Assembly: GCF_001642795.1 (NCBI RefSeq)
Contig: NZ_LKEH01000026.1
Span: forward strand, 322,098-386,097
DNA from: Pseudomonas viridiflava
Lineage (GTDB): Bacteria > Pseudomonadota > Gammaproteobacteria > Pseudomonadales > Pseudomonadaceae
Direction of reading: 5' to 3'
DNA: 64,000 nt
Position numbers and translations under genes: made by a program
Shown here: positions 1 through 10,628 of the stretch, in pieces
How the letters are laid out: every line of letters starts with the position of its first letter
Numbering within the stretch: position 1 is the first letter of the stretch
Notes under the pieces: model-generated
What the model saw: the letters and a program-made list of their open reading frames with translations, nothing else
Databases searched by the model: none
Told to the model about the DNA's origin: nothing

Positions 1-62
1 TGCTCCGCGTCGGTATGCAGCTCGTGACGCTCTGCGTCACATTCCAGCGTGGCGGACGATCA
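1..62. repeat. Truncated palindromic intergenic repeat (copy A)
   Basis: Contains GTGACGCTCTGCGTCAC, an imperfect palindrome shared with the other repeat copies, and ends GCGTGG..ACGATCA, which resembles the right end of the complete copy at 10601-10714. The middle is shorter than in the complete copy, so this looks like a deletion derivative. The left end may continue outside the window. It lies just downstream of the azurin stop codon. Confidence 0.7.
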
Positions 63-78
63 TAGACACGGCGATCAA

Positions 79-525
79 TTACTTCAGCGTTACGCTGCCT
101 TTCATCATCGCGATGTGGCCAGGGAACGTGCAGAAGAACTCATAGCTTTCGGCAGGGTCGAGCTTCGAAACATCGAATGTCACCGAGTCCTTCTCACCCG
201 CGCCGATGATTTTGGTGTGGGCGATGACGCGTGGGTCGCCTTCCTTGATGTAGTCCTTGTCGATTCCGACGCTCATGCCGTCAGTGGTCACGCCTTGAGC
301 GTCGGCCTTCTTGCTCAATACCCAGTTATGCCCCATGACGTTCTTCGGCAGGCTGCCGGAGTGCGTGAGGTTGACGGTGAAGCTCTTGCAGCTCTTGTCG
401 ATCTCGATGGCTTTCTTGTCGTACATCATCTGATCGGTAGAGTCGATGGTGGTGGAACACTCGGCCGCCAGCAGTTGACCACTGGCCAGCGTCAACAGGG
501 AAATCGCTACAAGCTTGCGGATCAT
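79..525 (-). CDS. azu: Azurin, blue copper electron carrier
   Basis: Periplasmic type-1 copper protein that shuttles electrons, classically between respiratory complexes during denitrification or oxidative stress. The 148-residue precursor has a 20-residue signal peptide (MIRKLVAIS...LLA) followed by AECS, the usual azurin mature N-terminus. The copper ligands are visible: His in NVMGHNW near the front, and Cys, His and Met in [14 protein letters not shown] (Cys112, His117, Met121 in mature numbering). The length matches the family exactly. I chose the ATG at 525 because it begins the signal peptide and is preceded by GGAG; an upstream in-frame start at 621 would add 32 unlikely residues. The gene stands alone. 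I saw no clear ANR/FNR box upstream. Confidence 0.97.
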   Translation of the reverse strand: MIRKLVAISLLTLASGQLLAAECSTTIDSTDQMMYDKKAIEIDKSCKSFTVNLTHSGSLPKNVMGHNWVLSKKADAQGVTTDGMSVGIDKDYIKEGDPRVIAHTKIIGAGEKDSVTFDVSKLDPAESYEFFCTFPGHIAMMKGSVTLK

Positions 526-711
526 TTGAATCTCCAGGGCAGGTACTTCAGATTTAAAAGCGACGATTGAAAACAGAGCGTCGAATAGCGGCGGGGTTCC
601 AATGGCGAGCGAAAGGCGCACGAACTATCGGTGCCATCGAAACAATCAAACAGCCAGACACGGAGCGTCACTCTACCATCGGCACATCGCCCTCCCCATG
701 GAAAGACCTTC

Positions 712-816
712 ATGCAACTCAATAGTCTGTTTCGCAGTCTGCTCGCCGCTTACGCCTGTGGCGCAAGCGCCAGTTGTCCGCACGATGCGTACGACCGGGC
801 CCGGCATAGCGTCTGA
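712..816 (+). CDS. Possible 34-residue small protein
   Basis: A short ATG-to-TGA frame preceded by GGAAAG at a spacing of 6. It encodes a basic/hydrophobic start (MQLNSLFRSLLAAYACG) and a tail with two further polar segments; Cys residues are at about 16 and 22. It lies in the roughly 350-bp gap between azu and the transglutaminase-like gene, on the strand opposite both. The rest of that gap (526-711, 817-873) shows nothing else I can support. I do not recognise a family. Evidence is only the start context and the absence of any competing gene, so it may be chance. Confidence 0.3.
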   Translation: MQLNSLFRSLLAAYACGASASCPHDAYDRARHSV

Positions 817-873
817 ATGGGTCGATGCCGCCGAGTAATAAACGTTTGGCGGACACCGGGAATTAAGCGCGGC

Positions 874-1764
874 TCAGGCGACCGGCATGACCGTGACCCG
901 CACTTCGGGGTCATGCGTGCCGCCGCCCAGAATGACACCGCGCAATGGCGATACATCGGAGAAGTCGCGCCCCCACGCCAGACTGATGTGTTCCAGCGCA
1001 GGCTGCACGTTGTTGGTCGGGTCGAAATCGACCCAGCCCGACGCAGGACAGAACACCGACACCCAGGCATGCGAGGCGTCCGCACCGATCAGGCGAGGCT
1101 GTCCGGGGGGTGGCTGGGTCAGCAGATAGCCGCTGACATAACGCGCCGCCAGCCCACGGGAACGTAGGCAGGCGAGCATGAGGTGCGCGAAGTCCTGACA
1201 GACCCCGCGCCTGCGCTCCAGCACTTCTACCAACGGCGTCGCCACTTGAGTGGCTTCGCTGTCGAAGGTGAACTCGTCGAATATCTTTTCCATCAGCGCC
1301 TGCACACCGAGCAGCAACGGCCGCCCCGGTGGAAAGCAGTCCTGCGAGAACTCGACGAACGAGCGTTTCAAGTGCACGTAGGGCGATTCGAAACGGTAGC
1401 GACAGGCTTCCAGCACATCAGCGGTCATTGGCTTGGCACTGTAGGTCAGCGCACTACGCGTGACTTCCCATTCCGGCGACAGGTTGAAGTCCAGATACGG
1501 CCGTTCCAGCACCTCGATCTGCAGACGCGCATTGACCTGCAATTCGTCGTGCGGACGTTCGAAGGCCAGCCGGGTCAGCGGATTGCCGAACACGTCCAGT
1601 TCATCGCGTCGCGTGGTAGGCGTCGGAAAAATCTCCAGGCTCTGTTCGATGCAACGCTGCCAAGGGCTGCTTCGCGGCCACAGGTGCGCCAGTTGCTGGG
1701 CCAGCGACACCGGGCTGTCGTACTTGTAGTGTGTGTCGTGAAAAATCTGGTAAAGGGCGCTCAT
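874..1764 (-). CDS. Transglutaminase-like cysteine peptidase family protein
   Basis: 296 residues with the bacterial transglutaminase N-terminal beta domain (about 1-90) and a transglutaminase core. The Cys-His-Asp triad is visible as Cys189 in RRGVCQDFAHL, His232 in DASHAWVSV and Asp248 in WVDFDPTNN. Proteins of this type act as peptidases or amide-forming enzymes; the substrate here is unknown. The ATG overlaps the stop codon of the upstream cp-ATP-grasp gene (TGATG), so translation is probably coupled. It is the last gene of the three-gene set with DUF2126 and ATP-grasp/alpha-E proteins. No signal peptide was seen, so it is likely cytoplasmic. Confidence 0.9.
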   Translation of the reverse strand: MSALYQIFHDTHYKYDSPVSLAQQLAHLWPRSSPWQRCIEQSLEIFPTPTTRRDELDVFGNPLTRLAFERPHDELQVNARLQIEVLERPYLDFNLSPEWEVTRSALTYSAKPMTADVLEACRYRFESPYVHLKRSFVEFSQDCFPPGRPLLLGVQALMEKIFDEFTFDSEATQVATPLVEVLERRRGVCQDFAHLMLACLRSRGLAARYVSGYLLTQPPPGQPRLIGADASHAWVSVFCPASGWVDFDPTNNVQPALEHISLAWGRDFSDVSPLRGVILGGGTHDPEVRVTVMPVA

Positions 1765-4271
1765 CAGACGGACACCGTGCGTTGGCTGACGTCATCGACG
1801 TGGGCAAAGTGACGCAAGGCCAGACGATCAGAGGCTTGACCGGCGCTTTCGCCGATGCCTTGCAAGAGGTCCGCGAGACCGTCCAGCACCGCATCGATGC
1901 TGCTCTGACCGAACAGCGGATTTTCCAGACTGCCGAGATCGAAAGCCGCCAGACGCTGTGCCATAACCGTGAGGCTGTTGTCACGCGGCGCGTCGAAGTT
2001 GTCGCTCAAGCGGCGCAACGAGCGCTGCACCAGCTTGAGCTGAAACAGCACGGCGTGGGGGTTCTGGTCATCGAGCAACAAAAGGTCCAGCACCGGAATC
2101 AAGTGCGGCACCGCCATGTAGCGCGAGCGATACGTGATGCTGCTGTTGCCCAGCTCCAGCAGCCATTCCAGGCCTGCCTGATCCGACACGGTGGTGCCAC
2201 GCAAGAACGCCGCCAGGCTCATGCTGAGAAACTTCAGGCGCTCGATACGCCGCCCAATCATCAGAAAGCTCCAGCCCTCGTCGCGGGTCATGTCATCCAG
2301 CGCAAAACCGGACAGCGCGGCCAGCGACATCACCAGACGGTTGAGGAAATCCAGCAGTTCGCCGAAGTCGGGATCTTCGGATTCCAGGCTCATGGCTTCG
2401 CGCTGCAACTCGACCAGTGCCTGCCAGTTCTCTCTCGACAGCTTGCCGCGCACTTGCGAGGCCGCCCACTGCAGACGCTGCAGGTTGGCGCGCAGGCTGA
2501 ACGGCCACTCATCACCCAACAGTGCAGTCAGCAGCCGGTGTTGCAGCGTTTCGTCTTCCTCGGCCTCGGGCAGTACGCCGAGACTTTCGGCCAGCGTCAC
2601 GGCAGCCTGCAAGGCTTGCGGATCATCATCGTCGACATAGCGGGTGAACATGATGCGCAGCAGGCGCGCGCTGTCGTCGCAGCGCTCGCAGTAACGCCCG
2701 AACCAGAACAGGTTTTCCACAACCCGCGACGGCAGGTAGGGATCACGCCGGATCAGGTCATAGACGCCCAAGGCACGCTGGCCTTTCAAAGGCTCGCCGG
2801 GATGCACGCCACTGTAGGAGCGCTCGCCCAGCACCCAGGTGTCCTTGCTGGCACCGCCACGCTGCATCGAAACCACATCGGCATCGGCATCGGCCGCCAC
2901 GCGGGTCAGACCGCCGGGCAGGACACGATAACCGTCAAGGCCCGCGACGGCGTACACCCGCATGCCAATGGCGCGCGGCTGCAAGGCTTCGCCATCAGCC
3001 TGCAGAACGGGCGCGTGAGACAGCTGCGCCAGTTCCTGCGCGACGTAGGCATAAGGCCGGGCCTGCATGCGCGCGGCCAGTGCCTTGCGTTGTTCCTCGT
3101 CCAGGTCGCGGCCAAATACGGGCACGAAATGCTGCGACGGAAACGCAGGTTTGATCAGGAGTTCAGGAAGCTTTTCGAGTGCCTGTGCCAGCACGGGCGG
3201 CTCGCCGCACCACCAGGTCGCCACGGACGGCAGGATCAGTTCCTCGCCGAACAGGTACTCGCAGATTTTCGGCAGAAAGCCCAGCAGCCCCGGCGACTCC
3301 AGCACACCACTGCCCAAGGCGTTGGCCACCAGCACATTGCCTTGACGCACGGCTTCCAGCAGCCCCGGCACGCCCAGTGCCGAGTCAGTACGCAGCTCCA
3401 GCGGATCGCAGAAGTCATCGTCCAGACGGCGCATGATGGCGTGCACCCGGCGCAGACCGCTGAGAGTCTTCAGAAAGACCGTGGCGTCACGCACCGTGAG
3501 GTCGCCACCTTCCACCAGTGGATAACCCAGCTGCCGCGCCAGGTACAGGTGTTCGAAATAGCTTTCGTTGAAACGGCCGGGCGTCAGCAACACGATCAGC
3601 GGCGCTTCATTGCTGGTAGGCGCCTGGCGCGCCAGCGTTTGCTGCAAGGCACCGAAGAAACCGGATAGATGCCGCACCTGCAGATCACGGTAGGTTTCCG
3701 GCAAGGCACGGGCGACGATCTGGCGGTTTTCCAGCGCATAACCTGCACCAGAGGGCGCCTGGGTCCGGTCAGCCGTCACCCACCAGCGACCATCGGGCGT
3801 GCGCGCCAGATCAACGGCGTACATGTGCAGGAACGTGTCCTCGGGCGGCTTGACGCCCTGGCACGGCCACAGAAAGTTGTTATGCCCGAAGACCAGCTCG
3901 GCAGGCAGCAGCCCCTGGGCGATCAGGGTCTGCGGGCCATACAGGTCGGCAAGCACCGCATTGAGCAGCCGTCCGCGCTGAGCGATACCGGCCGCCACAT
4001 GCGCCCACTCGTCAGCCGGAATGATGTGCGGCAACAAGTCCAGTTCCCACGGACGATCAGCGCCCTTGGGATCGGCATAGACGTTGTAGGTCACGCCGTT
4101 TTCCTGAATCTGCCGGGTCAGCAGTGCCTGACGCTGGGTCAGCTGCGCAGGCGAGCTGCGTCGCATGTGCTCGTAGAGACGCCGCCAATGAGGACGAACT
4201 GTCCCGTCGGCATCGAGCATCTCGTGGTAGGTACCCTCGGACAGCGGGTATCGGTCAAGCAAGTCGGGCAT
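1764..4271 (-). CDS. Circularly permuted ATP-grasp / alpha-E fusion protein
   Basis: 835 residues. The N-terminal roughly 480 residues match the circularly permuted ATP-grasp family (DUF404/407, COG2308), with the conserved start LDRYPLSEGTYHEMLD and RDATVFLKTLSGLRRVHAI; the C-terminal roughly 320 residues match the helical alpha-E domain (DUF403, COG2307), starting near SRVVENLFWFGRY. In many bacteria these are two genes; here they are fused. ATP-grasp enzymes ligate carboxylates to amines, and this family has been predicted to make or modify small peptides together with transglutaminase-like partners. Substrate and product are unknown. It lies 88 bp downstream of the DUF2126 gene and overlaps the start of the second transglutaminase gene. 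Confidence 0.9.
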   Translation of the reverse strand: MPDLLDRYPLSEGTYHEMLDADGTVRPHWRRLYEHMRRSSPAQLTQRQALLTRQIQENGVTYNVYADPKGADRPWELDLLPHIIPADEWAHVAAGIAQRGRLLNAVLADLYGPQTLIAQGLLPAELVFGHNNFLWPCQGVKPPEDTFLHMYAVDLARTPDGRWWVTADRTQAPSGAGYALENRQIVARALPETYRDLQVRHLSGFFGALQQTLARQAPTSNEAPLIVLLTPGRFNESYFEHLYLARQLGYPLVEGGDLTVRDATVFLKTLSGLRRVHAIMRRLDDDFCDPLELRTDSALGVPGLLEAVRQGNVLVANALGSGVLESPGLLGFLPKICEYLFGEELILPSVATWWCGEPPVLAQALEKLPELLIKPAFPSQHFVPVFGRDLDEEQRKALAARMQARPYAYVAQELAQLSHAPVLQADGEALQPRAIGMRVYAVAGLDGYRVLPGGLTRVAADADADVVSMQRGGASKDTWVLGERSYSGVHPGEPLKGQRALGVYDLIRRDPYLPSRVVENLFWFGRYCERCDDSARLLRIMFTRYVDDDDPQALQAAVTLAESLGVLPEAEEDETLQHRLLTALLGDEWPFSLRANLQRLQWAASQVRGKLSRENWQALVELQREAMSLESEDPDFGELLDFLNRLVMSLAALSGFALDDMTRDEGWSFLMIGRRIERLKFLSMSLAAFLRGTTVSDQAGLEWLLELGNSSITYRSRYMAVPHLIPVLDLLLLDDQNPHAVLFQLKLVQRSLRRLSDNFDAPRDNSLTVMAQRLAAFDLGSLENPLFGQSSIDAVLDGLADLLQGIGESAGQASDRLALRHFAHVDDVSQRTVSV

Positions 4272-4359
4272 GGAAGGCTCGGCAGGGCAGCAAAAAGGAC
4301 TTCAGATGAAGCGGTCAGGTGTCACGTCCGTGCGCACCCGACTCACTGTTGACGCAGAC

Positions 4360-7300
4360 TCAGTGCAGGCGCATATCCAGCGTCATCGGCAGTTCGTCGT
4401 TAATGTTGAGCGACGGGACCTCCAATTTGCCCGGTGTATGGCCAATGCGGAAGAAACGCGACATGCGGCGGCTTTCCGCTTCGTTGGCGTTGACCGGCAA
4501 GGTTTCATAGTTGCGCCCGCCCGGATGGGCGACATGATACTCGCAGCCGCCCAGTGAGCGGTGCATCCAGGTGTCGAGCAGGTCGAAGACCAATGGCGCA
4601 TGCACACCGATGGTCGGTTGCAGACAGTTGGCAGGCTGCCAGGCGCGATAACGCACGCCCGCGACGAACTCGCCTGCCTGTCCGGTTGGCTGCAGCGGCA
4701 CGGGAATGCCATTGCAGGTCAGCATGTAGCGCTGCGGCGGCAGGCCGGTGAGATGCACCTGCAGGCGCTCCAGTGACGAATCCACGTAACGCACTGCACC
4801 ACCGCCCGACCCCTCTTCACCCAGTACATGCCAAGGCTCCAGCGCCTGACGCAATTCAAGCTGGATACCATTGACGGCGTAATCACCGACTTTCGGGAAA
4901 CGGAACTCCAGGTGCGCCGCGAACCAGTCGGCACGCACCGGATAACCGGCGCTGTTGAGGTCGGCCACGACGTCAGCGAAATCCTGCTCGATGAAGTGCG
5001 GCAACATGAACCGGTCATGCAATTGCGTGCCCCAGCGGGCCAGCTTGGCGGGCGCATAAGGTTCACGCCAGAAGCGCGCCACCAGTGCGCGCAGCAGTAA
5101 TTGCTGAGCCAGGCTCATGCGCGCATGCGGCGGCATCTCGAAAGCACGCAGCTCCAGCAAACCCAGACGCCCGGTTGCACCGTCAGGCGAGTACAGCTTG
5201 TCGATGCAGAACTCGGCACGGTGTGTGTTGCCGGTCACGTCGATCAGCAGGTTGCGCAGCAAACGGTCCACGACCCACGGTGCCACTTCTTCACCGGGCT
5301 CGGGCATTTGCGAGAAGGCGATTTCCATCTCGTACAGCGAGTCGTTACGCGCTTCGTCGATGCGCGGGGCCTGCGAGGTCGGGCCGATGAACAGGCCGGA
5401 AAACAGGTACGACAGCGACGGGTGATTGTGCCAGTAGCTGATCAGGCTGCGCAGCAGGTCGGGACGGCGCAGGAACGGCGAGTCGGCAGGTGTTGCGCCA
5501 CCCATGACGAAGTGGTTGCCGCCGCCTGTCCCGGTGTGGCGACCGTCGATCATGAATTTTTCGGTGGTCAGACGCGTCAGGCGCGCCTGCTCGTAAAGAA
5601 ACTCGGTGCGTTCAACAAGCTGATCCCAACTGGCGGACGGCTGCACGTTCACTTCGATCACGCCCGGATCCGGGGTAATGCGGAAATTGCACAGACGCGG
5701 GTCGCTCGGCGGCTCGTAGCCTTCCAGCAACACCGGACACTTCAACTCTTCGGCCGTCGCTTCGATCACCGCGACCAGTTCGAGGTACTCCTCAAGCTTC
5801 TGCAGCGGCGGCATGAACAGGTACAGACGCCCTTCACGCGCTTCGGCACACAGGGCTGTGCGGGTCAGCCAGTCGGCAGACTCGTCAAGCTTGGGCGCGC
5901 GCTCGGCATCGGTGTCGGAGGACTTGAGCTGCTCGATCAGCGAGTCGCTGTCATCCAGTTCCGGGAAGGCCTGGTTGTGGTCGGTCGGATGAATGAACGG
6001 GTACTCCGCCGCCTTGACCCACGGCTGCGAAGCCAGCGGCAGACGATAGCCCAGCGCCGAATCGCCCGGCACCAGACGGCAATGATCGTCACGCAGGTAC
6101 CAGCGCCCGCTCTGCCAACTGTCGCCATCAGCGGTACGCGCCAACGGCAGCACCTGACCGATGACCTTGTCCAGGCCCTGAGCGAAGACCTTGCGCAGAC
6201 GAGCACGCTCCATCTCGTCGCCGAGCCTTGAATCCTCGGCGGTGACATTCACCGGCAGCGCGCCTTCGCGCCACAGGTAGTAGTAATTGTCTTCATAGGC
6301 CGGAAACACGAAGCGGGTCGGCAGCTTCAGCCGCTCGGCGACGCTGGCCAGAAAGCGCCCTGCCAGTTCGCCGGTGACACCGTAGTCTTCAGTCTCGCTG
6401 GCGATCAGCGCGTCGTTGTGCCAGACCGGCTGACCGTCCTTGCGCCAGAAGCAGTTCAGCGACCAGCGCGGCAGTTGCTCGCCCGGATACCACTTGCCCT
6501 GTCCGAAGTGCACGATGCCCAACGGTGCGTAATGCGCCCGCATGCGCTGGAACAGCTCGGCTGACAGCTCGCGTTTTTTCGGGCCGAGCGCGGCGGTGTT
6601 CCATTCCGCGCCGTCACGATCATCAATGGAAACGAAGGTCGGCTCACCGCCCATGGTCAGGCGCACGTCGTCGCGTTGCAGGTCAGCGTCGATCTGATGA
6701 CCCAAGGCCTGAATGTCCTGCCATTGCTCTTCCGTGTACGGCTTGGTGACGCGTGGCGCCTCCCAGATCCGTTCGACCGACATTTCATGGCTGAACTGCG
6801 TTTCGCACGGTTCGACCAGCCCGCTGATCGGCGCCGCAGAAGACGGTTCCGGGCTGCACGCCAACGGAATATGCCCTTCGCCCGCAAACAGGCCGGAGGT
6901 AGCGTCCAGACCGACCCAGCCTGCGCCTGGCAAATAAACCTCGCACCATGCGTGCAGGTCAGTGAAGTCGACGTCAGTACCGGACGGACCGTCCAGTGCG
7001 GCAACGTCGGCCTTGAGCTGAATCAGGTAGCCCGACACAAAGCGCGCCGCCATGCCCAGGTGGCGCAGCAACTGCACCAGCAGCCAGGCCGAGTCACGGC
7101 AGGAGCCTGAGGCGTTTTCCAGGGTGTACTCAGGGGTTTGTACACCCGGCTCCATGCGGATCAGGTATGCGACGTCCTGGCTCAGGCGCTGGTTGAGCCC
7201 AACCAGAAAGTCGATGGCCGGTATCGGTTCGCGACTGATGCTGTCCAGGTACGCCTGGAATTTAGGCGTCAGCGGCAGTTTTTCCAGATACGGCGCCAGC

Positions 7301-7638
7301 TCGCGCTGCTCTTCGCTGGCGTACAGGAACGGGATGTTTTCGGCATAGGGTTCGAGGAAAAAGTCGAACGGATTGAAGACCGCCATCTCGGCGACCAGAT
7401 CGACCTCGACACGAAACTCGTCGGTTTTCTCGGGGAAGACCAGACGTGCCAGGTAGTTGCCCTGCGGGTCCTGCTGCCAGTTGATGAAGTGGTTTTCAGG
7501 CTGCACTTTCAGCGAGTAGGACAGCACACGCGTGCGGCTATGGGCCGCCGGGCGCAGGCGAACAATCTGCGGACCCAGTTCGACGGCGCGTTCGTAGCGG
7601 TAATGCGTGACATGGTGCAAGGCAATATGAATCGACAC
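4360..7638 (-). CDS. DUF2126 protein with N-terminal transglutaminase domain
   Basis: A very long protein (1092 residues) with a transglutaminase-like N-terminal third and a DUF2126 (COG4196) body. The triad is visible as Cys180 in [10 protein letters not shown], His229 in DLHAWCEVY and Asp245 in VGLDATSG. I place the start at GTG 7638 ([15 protein letters not shown]) because AGGAGG lies 5-6 bases upstream and because paralogues start at this motif; an upstream ATG-type start at 7680 would add 14 basic residues over that Shine-Dalgarno. First gene of the leftward set with the ATP-grasp/alpha-E fusion and the second transglutaminase. No signal peptide. Biochemical role unknown. Confidence 0.88.
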   Translation of the reverse strand: MSIHIALHHVTHYRYERAVELGPQIVRLRPAAHSRTRVLSYSLKVQPENHFINWQQDPQGNYLARLVFPEKTDEFRVEVDLVAEMAVFNPFDFFLEPYAENIPFLYASEEQRELAPYLEKLPLTPKFQAYLDSISREPIPAIDFLVGLNQRLSQDVAYLIRMEPGVQTPEYTLENASGSCRDSAWLLVQLLRHLGMAARFVSGYLIQLKADVAALDGPSGTDVDFTDLHAWCEVYLPGAGWVGLDATSGLFAGEGHIPLACSPEPSSAAPISGLVEPCETQFSHEMSVERIWEAPRVTKPYTEEQWQDIQALGHQIDADLQRDDVRLTMGGEPTFVSIDDRDGAEWNTAALGPKKRELSAELFQRMRAHYAPLGIVHFGQGKWYPGEQLPRWSLNCFWRKDGQPVWHNDALIASETEDYGVTGELAGRFLASVAERLKLPTRFVFPAYEDNYYYLWREGALPVNVTAEDSRLGDEMERARLRKVFAQGLDKVIGQVLPLARTADGDSWQSGRWYLRDDHCRLVPGDSALGYRLPLASQPWVKAAEYPFIHPTDHNQAFPELDDSDSLIEQLKSSDTDAERAPKLDESADWLTRTALCAEAREGRLYLFMPPLQKLEEYLELVAVIEATAEELKCPVLLEGYEPPSDPRLCNFRITPDPGVIEVNVQPSASWDQLVERTEFLYEQARLTRLTTEKFMIDGRHTGTGGGNHFVMGGATPADSPFLRRPDLLRSLISYWHNHPSLSYLFSGLFIGPTSQAPRIDEARNDSLYEMEIAFSQMPEPGEEVAPWVVDRLLRNLLIDVTGNTHRAEFCIDKLYSPDGATGRLGLLELRAFEMPPHARMSLAQQLLLRALVARFWREPYAPAKLARWGTQLHDRFMLPHFIEQDFADVVADLNSAGYPVRADWFAAHLEFRFPKVGDYAVNGIQLELRQALEPWHVLGEEGSGGGAVRYVDSSLERLQVHLTGLPPQRYMLTCNGIPVPLQPTGQAGEFVAGVRYRAWQPANCLQPTIGVHAPLVFDLLDTWMHRSLGGCEYHVAHPGGRNYETLPVNANEAESRRMSRFFRIGHTPGKLEVPSLNINDELPMTLDMRLH

Positions 7639-8059
7639 GGCGTGCCTCCTGCGAGCCTGAACGGTAAATGATCCGCGCAAGACTTATGCCATCCGGCCAA
7701 AGTCCTGCGCCTGCGACGCTGGCATTACGTGCCTGAACGGACAAGGCACCAAAATCGCGCCAGCCGGCGCCGAGCGTGCAAGGGTCGCACGATAATGTGG
7801 CAGACAGTGTGGCAGAGGGATGAGACGGGAGGTGAAGTATCTGATTGACGCTAGGGAGCTGCGGGGAAGCGGACTGATCCGAGTAATCAGTGCCATTGGG
7901 ACGCGGAGCGTCCCGTGAGGCCCCGACACTGATCGTTCCCACGCTCTGCGTCCGGCCGTGATGTGACGCAGAGCGTCACGAGATGCGCGCCCACGCGCGA
8001 CGGGCACGATCAGCGTCGAGGCAGGCTTGTGTATAAGCCCGCGTTCGCTTGCAGGTGAC
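7639..8059. other. 421-bp gap holding repeats, no gene
   Basis: Between DUF2126 and ygiQ. It probably contains the promoter of the DUF2126 operon near 7640-7800, which I could not place with confidence. A short direct repeat (GTGGCAGA twice, near 7796-7817) and the palindromic repeat at 7930-8012 are present. GGGACGCGGAGCGTCCC at 7899-7915 is another palindrome of the same family. No convincing coding frame was found. Confidence 0.6.
7930..8012. repeat. Palindromic intergenic repeat (copy B)
   Basis: An 83-bp unit starting TGATCGTTCCCACGC and ending GGGCACGATCA in inverted orientation, with the inner palindrome GTGACGCAGAGCGTCAC. It is followed at 8013-8037 by a segment which, read on the minus strand, is TTATACACAAGCCTGCCTCG, the same motif that occurs twice near 10523-10600. 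Confidence 0.75.
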
Positions 8060-10375
8060 CTAGCGCGGCACCACTGGCTTGCGGGGTGGCTTGCCGCCTT
8101 TGCCCTTCCCGCCCTTGGCCGCTTCCATACGTTCCTTGGCAGCCTGCTTGTTGCGGGCCATGGCAGCGGCCTTGGCTTCCTCGCGCTTGTCCCATGGCTT
8201 GCTGCCGTCACTGCCGCGTGGCGGCAGGCCGGTGTGCTGGGTCTGGATCAGCGTGGTCTTGGCTGCCTTGGCAACCTTGTGACTGCCCGCCGGTGTCGAG
8301 TTCTTGCGACGCGCACTCTGGTAGCTGTCGGTGGCAGGCTGATGCAGCGGAATCAGTTGATCCTTGCCCGAACCGATCAGGTCGGAGCGACCCATGCGTT
8401 CCAGTGCTTCACGCAGCATCGGCCAGCCTTTCGGATCGTGGTAGCGCAGAAATGCCTTGTGCAGACGACGCTGCGCCTCGCTTTTGACGATGGTGACCGC
8501 GTCGCTTTTGTACGTGACCTTGCGCAGCGGGTTCTTGCCTGAATGGTACATGGCCGTGGCGGTGGCCATTGGCGACGGGTAGAACGCCTGCACCTGATCA
8601 GCACGGAAGCCATTGCCCTTGAGCCACAGCGCCAGGTTCATCATGTCTTCATCGGTGGTGCCCGGGTGGGCCGCGATGAAGTAAGGAATCAGGTACTGCT
8701 CCTTGCCCGCTTCCTTGGTGTACTTCTCGAACATGCGCTTGAACTTGTCATAGCTGCCAATGCCCGGCTTCATCATCTGATTGAGCGGACCTTCCTCGGT
8801 GTGTTCCGGGGCGATCTTCAGGTAACCGCCGACGTGGTGCGTCACCAGCTCCTTGACGTATTCCGGCGATTCGACAGCCAGGTCGTAACGCAGCCCCGAA
8901 GCGATCAGGATCTTCTTCACGCCCGGCAAGGCACGCGCACTGCGATACAGCTGAATCAGCGAGGAGTGATCGGTGTTCAGATTCGGACAAATACCGGGGA
9001 ACACGCAGGACGGCTTGCGGCACGCGGATTCGATTTCCGGGCTCTTGCAGGCGATGCGGTACATGTTCGCGGTCGGCCCGCCGAGATCGGAAATGACGCC
9101 GGTGAAGCCAGGCACTTTGTCGCGGATCTCTTCGATTTCGCGAATGATCGACTCTTCGGAACGGTTCTGAATGATGCGGCCTTCGTGCTCGGTAATGGAG
9201 CAGAAGGTGCAGCCGCCGAAGCAGCCACGCATGATGTTCACCGAGAAGCGGATCATGTCGTAGGCCGGAATTTTTTCCTTACCGTACGCAGGATGTGGAA
9301 CACGTGCGTAGGGCATGCCGAACACGTAGTCCATTTCTTCGGTGGTCATCGGAATGGGCGGCGGGTTGAACCAGACGTCCACTTCGCCATGCTTCTGCAC
9401 CAGCGCACGGGCGTTGCCCGGGTTGGTTTCCAGGTGCAACACACGGTTGGCGTGGGCATACAGAACGGCGTCGTTACGCACTTTCTCTACCGACGGCAGA
9501 CGAATGACTGTCTTGTCACGGGTCATGCGCGGGCTGGCGAGAATCTGCACAACCTTGGGTTCGTTCGGGTCTTCAACCGGGCCTTTTTCCTGCTCGATGG
9601 CGCAGGCCTCAGTGTCCTGGGTGTTGACGTACGGGTTGATGATCTTGTCGATCTTGCCCGGACGGTCGATGCGCGTGGAGTCGACTTCGTACCAGCCTTG
9701 CGGCGTGTCACGACGAATGAACGCGGTGCCGCGCACATCCGTGATGTCTTCAACCTTCTGGCCATAGGACAGGCGCTGGGCAACTTCAACAATCGCACGC
9801 TCGGCGTTGCCGTACAGCAGAATGTCGGCGCAGGCGTCGATCAGGATCGAGTTGCGGACCTTGTCCTGCCAGTAGTCGTAGTGCGCAATGCGGCGCAGCG
9901 AGGCTTCGATGCCGCCGAGCACGATCGGCACGTGCTTGTACGCTTCCTTGCAGCGCTGGCTGTAGACCAGGCTCGCGCGGTCCGGACGCTTGCCCGCCAT
10001 GCCGCCTGGCGTGTAGGCGTCATCGGAGCGAATTTTCTTGTCTGCGGTGTAGCGGTTGATCATCGAGTCCATGTTGCCGGCAGCGACACCGAAGAACAGG
10101 TTCGGCTCGCCGAGTTTCATGAAGTCGTCTTTGGACTGCCAGTTGGGCTGGGCAATGATGCCCACGCGAAAGCCCTGGGACTCGAGCAGACGCCCGATGA
10201 TCGCCATGCCGAACGACGGGTGATCCACGTACGCATCACCGGTCACGATGATGATGTCGCAGGAATCCCAGCCAAGCAGATCCATCTCTTCCCGACTCAT
10301 GGGCAGGAAGGGTGCTGGTCCGAAACATTCGGCCCAGTACTTGGGATAGTCAAATAACGGCTTGGCTGCTTGCAT
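8060..10375 (-). CDS. YgiQ-family radical SAM protein
   Basis: 771 residues, the usual size for the YgiQ (UPF0313) family. The radical SAM cluster motif CX3CX2C is visible as CFGGCTFC near residue 382, preceded by a long N-terminal cobalamin-binding-like region ([20 protein letters not shown]) and followed by a Lys/Arg-rich tail with [14 protein letters not shown]. The family is widespread, but its reaction was not established as far as I know. It is a single gene between two repeat-filled gaps. The ATG at 10375 begins the family N-terminus. Confidence 0.93.
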   Translation of the reverse strand: MQAAKPLFDYPKYWAECFGPAPFLPMSREEMDLLGWDSCDIIIVTGDAYVDHPSFGMAIIGRLLESQGFRVGIIAQPNWQSKDDFMKLGEPNLFFGVAAGNMDSMINRYTADKKIRSDDAYTPGGMAGKRPDRASLVYSQRCKEAYKHVPIVLGGIEASLRRIAHYDYWQDKVRNSILIDACADILLYGNAERAIVEVAQRLSYGQKVEDITDVRGTAFIRRDTPQGWYEVDSTRIDRPGKIDKIINPYVNTQDTEACAIEQEKGPVEDPNEPKVVQILASPRMTRDKTVIRLPSVEKVRNDAVLYAHANRVLHLETNPGNARALVQKHGEVDVWFNPPPIPMTTEEMDYVFGMPYARVPHPAYGKEKIPAYDMIRFSVNIMRGCFGGCTFCSITEHEGRIIQNRSEESIIREIEEIRDKVPGFTGVISDLGGPTANMYRIACKSPEIESACRKPSCVFPGICPNLNTDHSSLIQLYRSARALPGVKKILIASGLRYDLAVESPEYVKELVTHHVGGYLKIAPEHTEEGPLNQMMKPGIGSYDKFKRMFEKYTKEAGKEQYLIPYFIAAHPGTTDEDMMNLALWLKGNGFRADQVQAFYPSPMATATAMYHSGKNPLRKVTYKSDAVTIVKSEAQRRLHKAFLRYHDPKGWPMLREALERMGRSDLIGSGKDQLIPLHQPATDSYQSARRKNSTPAGSHKVAKAAKTTLIQTQHTGLPPRGSDGSKPWDKREEAKAAAMARNKQAAKERMEAAKGGKGKGGKPPRKPVVPR

Positions 10376-10522
10376 GTTCAGGACCTACGTTTGCACGTTG
10401 GAAAAATCGCGGGCGCGGAATATAGCACATTTTTTGATCAAGTCCGACTGCGGCGGTCGGAATTGAATGGAGCGATGCAACTCCATGATGTTCGCGAATC
10501 GGGACGCGGAGCTGCGCCTGGC

Positions 10523-10628
10523 GTTATACACAAGCCTACCTCGACACTGATCGTGCCCATTGCTCCGCGCTCGTCGTTATACACAAGTCTGTATCTACAC
10601 TGATCGTGCCCACGCTCTGCGTGGGTAT
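10523..10628. repeat. 53-bp direct tandem duplication with TTATACACA
   Basis: Two adjacent imperfect copies (10523-10575 and 10576-10628) each begin GTTATACACAAG and continue to CACTGATCGTGCCCA. The second runs into the complete palindromic unit. TTATACACA fits the DnaA-box consensus TTATNCACA, though the match may be incidental. A third copy, inverted, is at about 8000-8037. Confidence 0.7.

Noticed and set aside
1731..3668. Long open frame (645 codons) antisense to the cp-ATP-grasp/alpha-E gene
   Set aside because: His/Gln/Arg-rich composition typical of GC3 shadow frames; the opposite strand encodes a clear family protein.
7899..8037. Short palindromic repeats as a CRISPR array
   Set aside because: Repeats are palindromic units of unequal length without regular spacers, and no cas genes are present.
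8543..10357. 604-codon frame antisense to ygiQ
   Set aside because: Mirror frame of a recognised gene; no family features, and extreme Val/Arg/His content.
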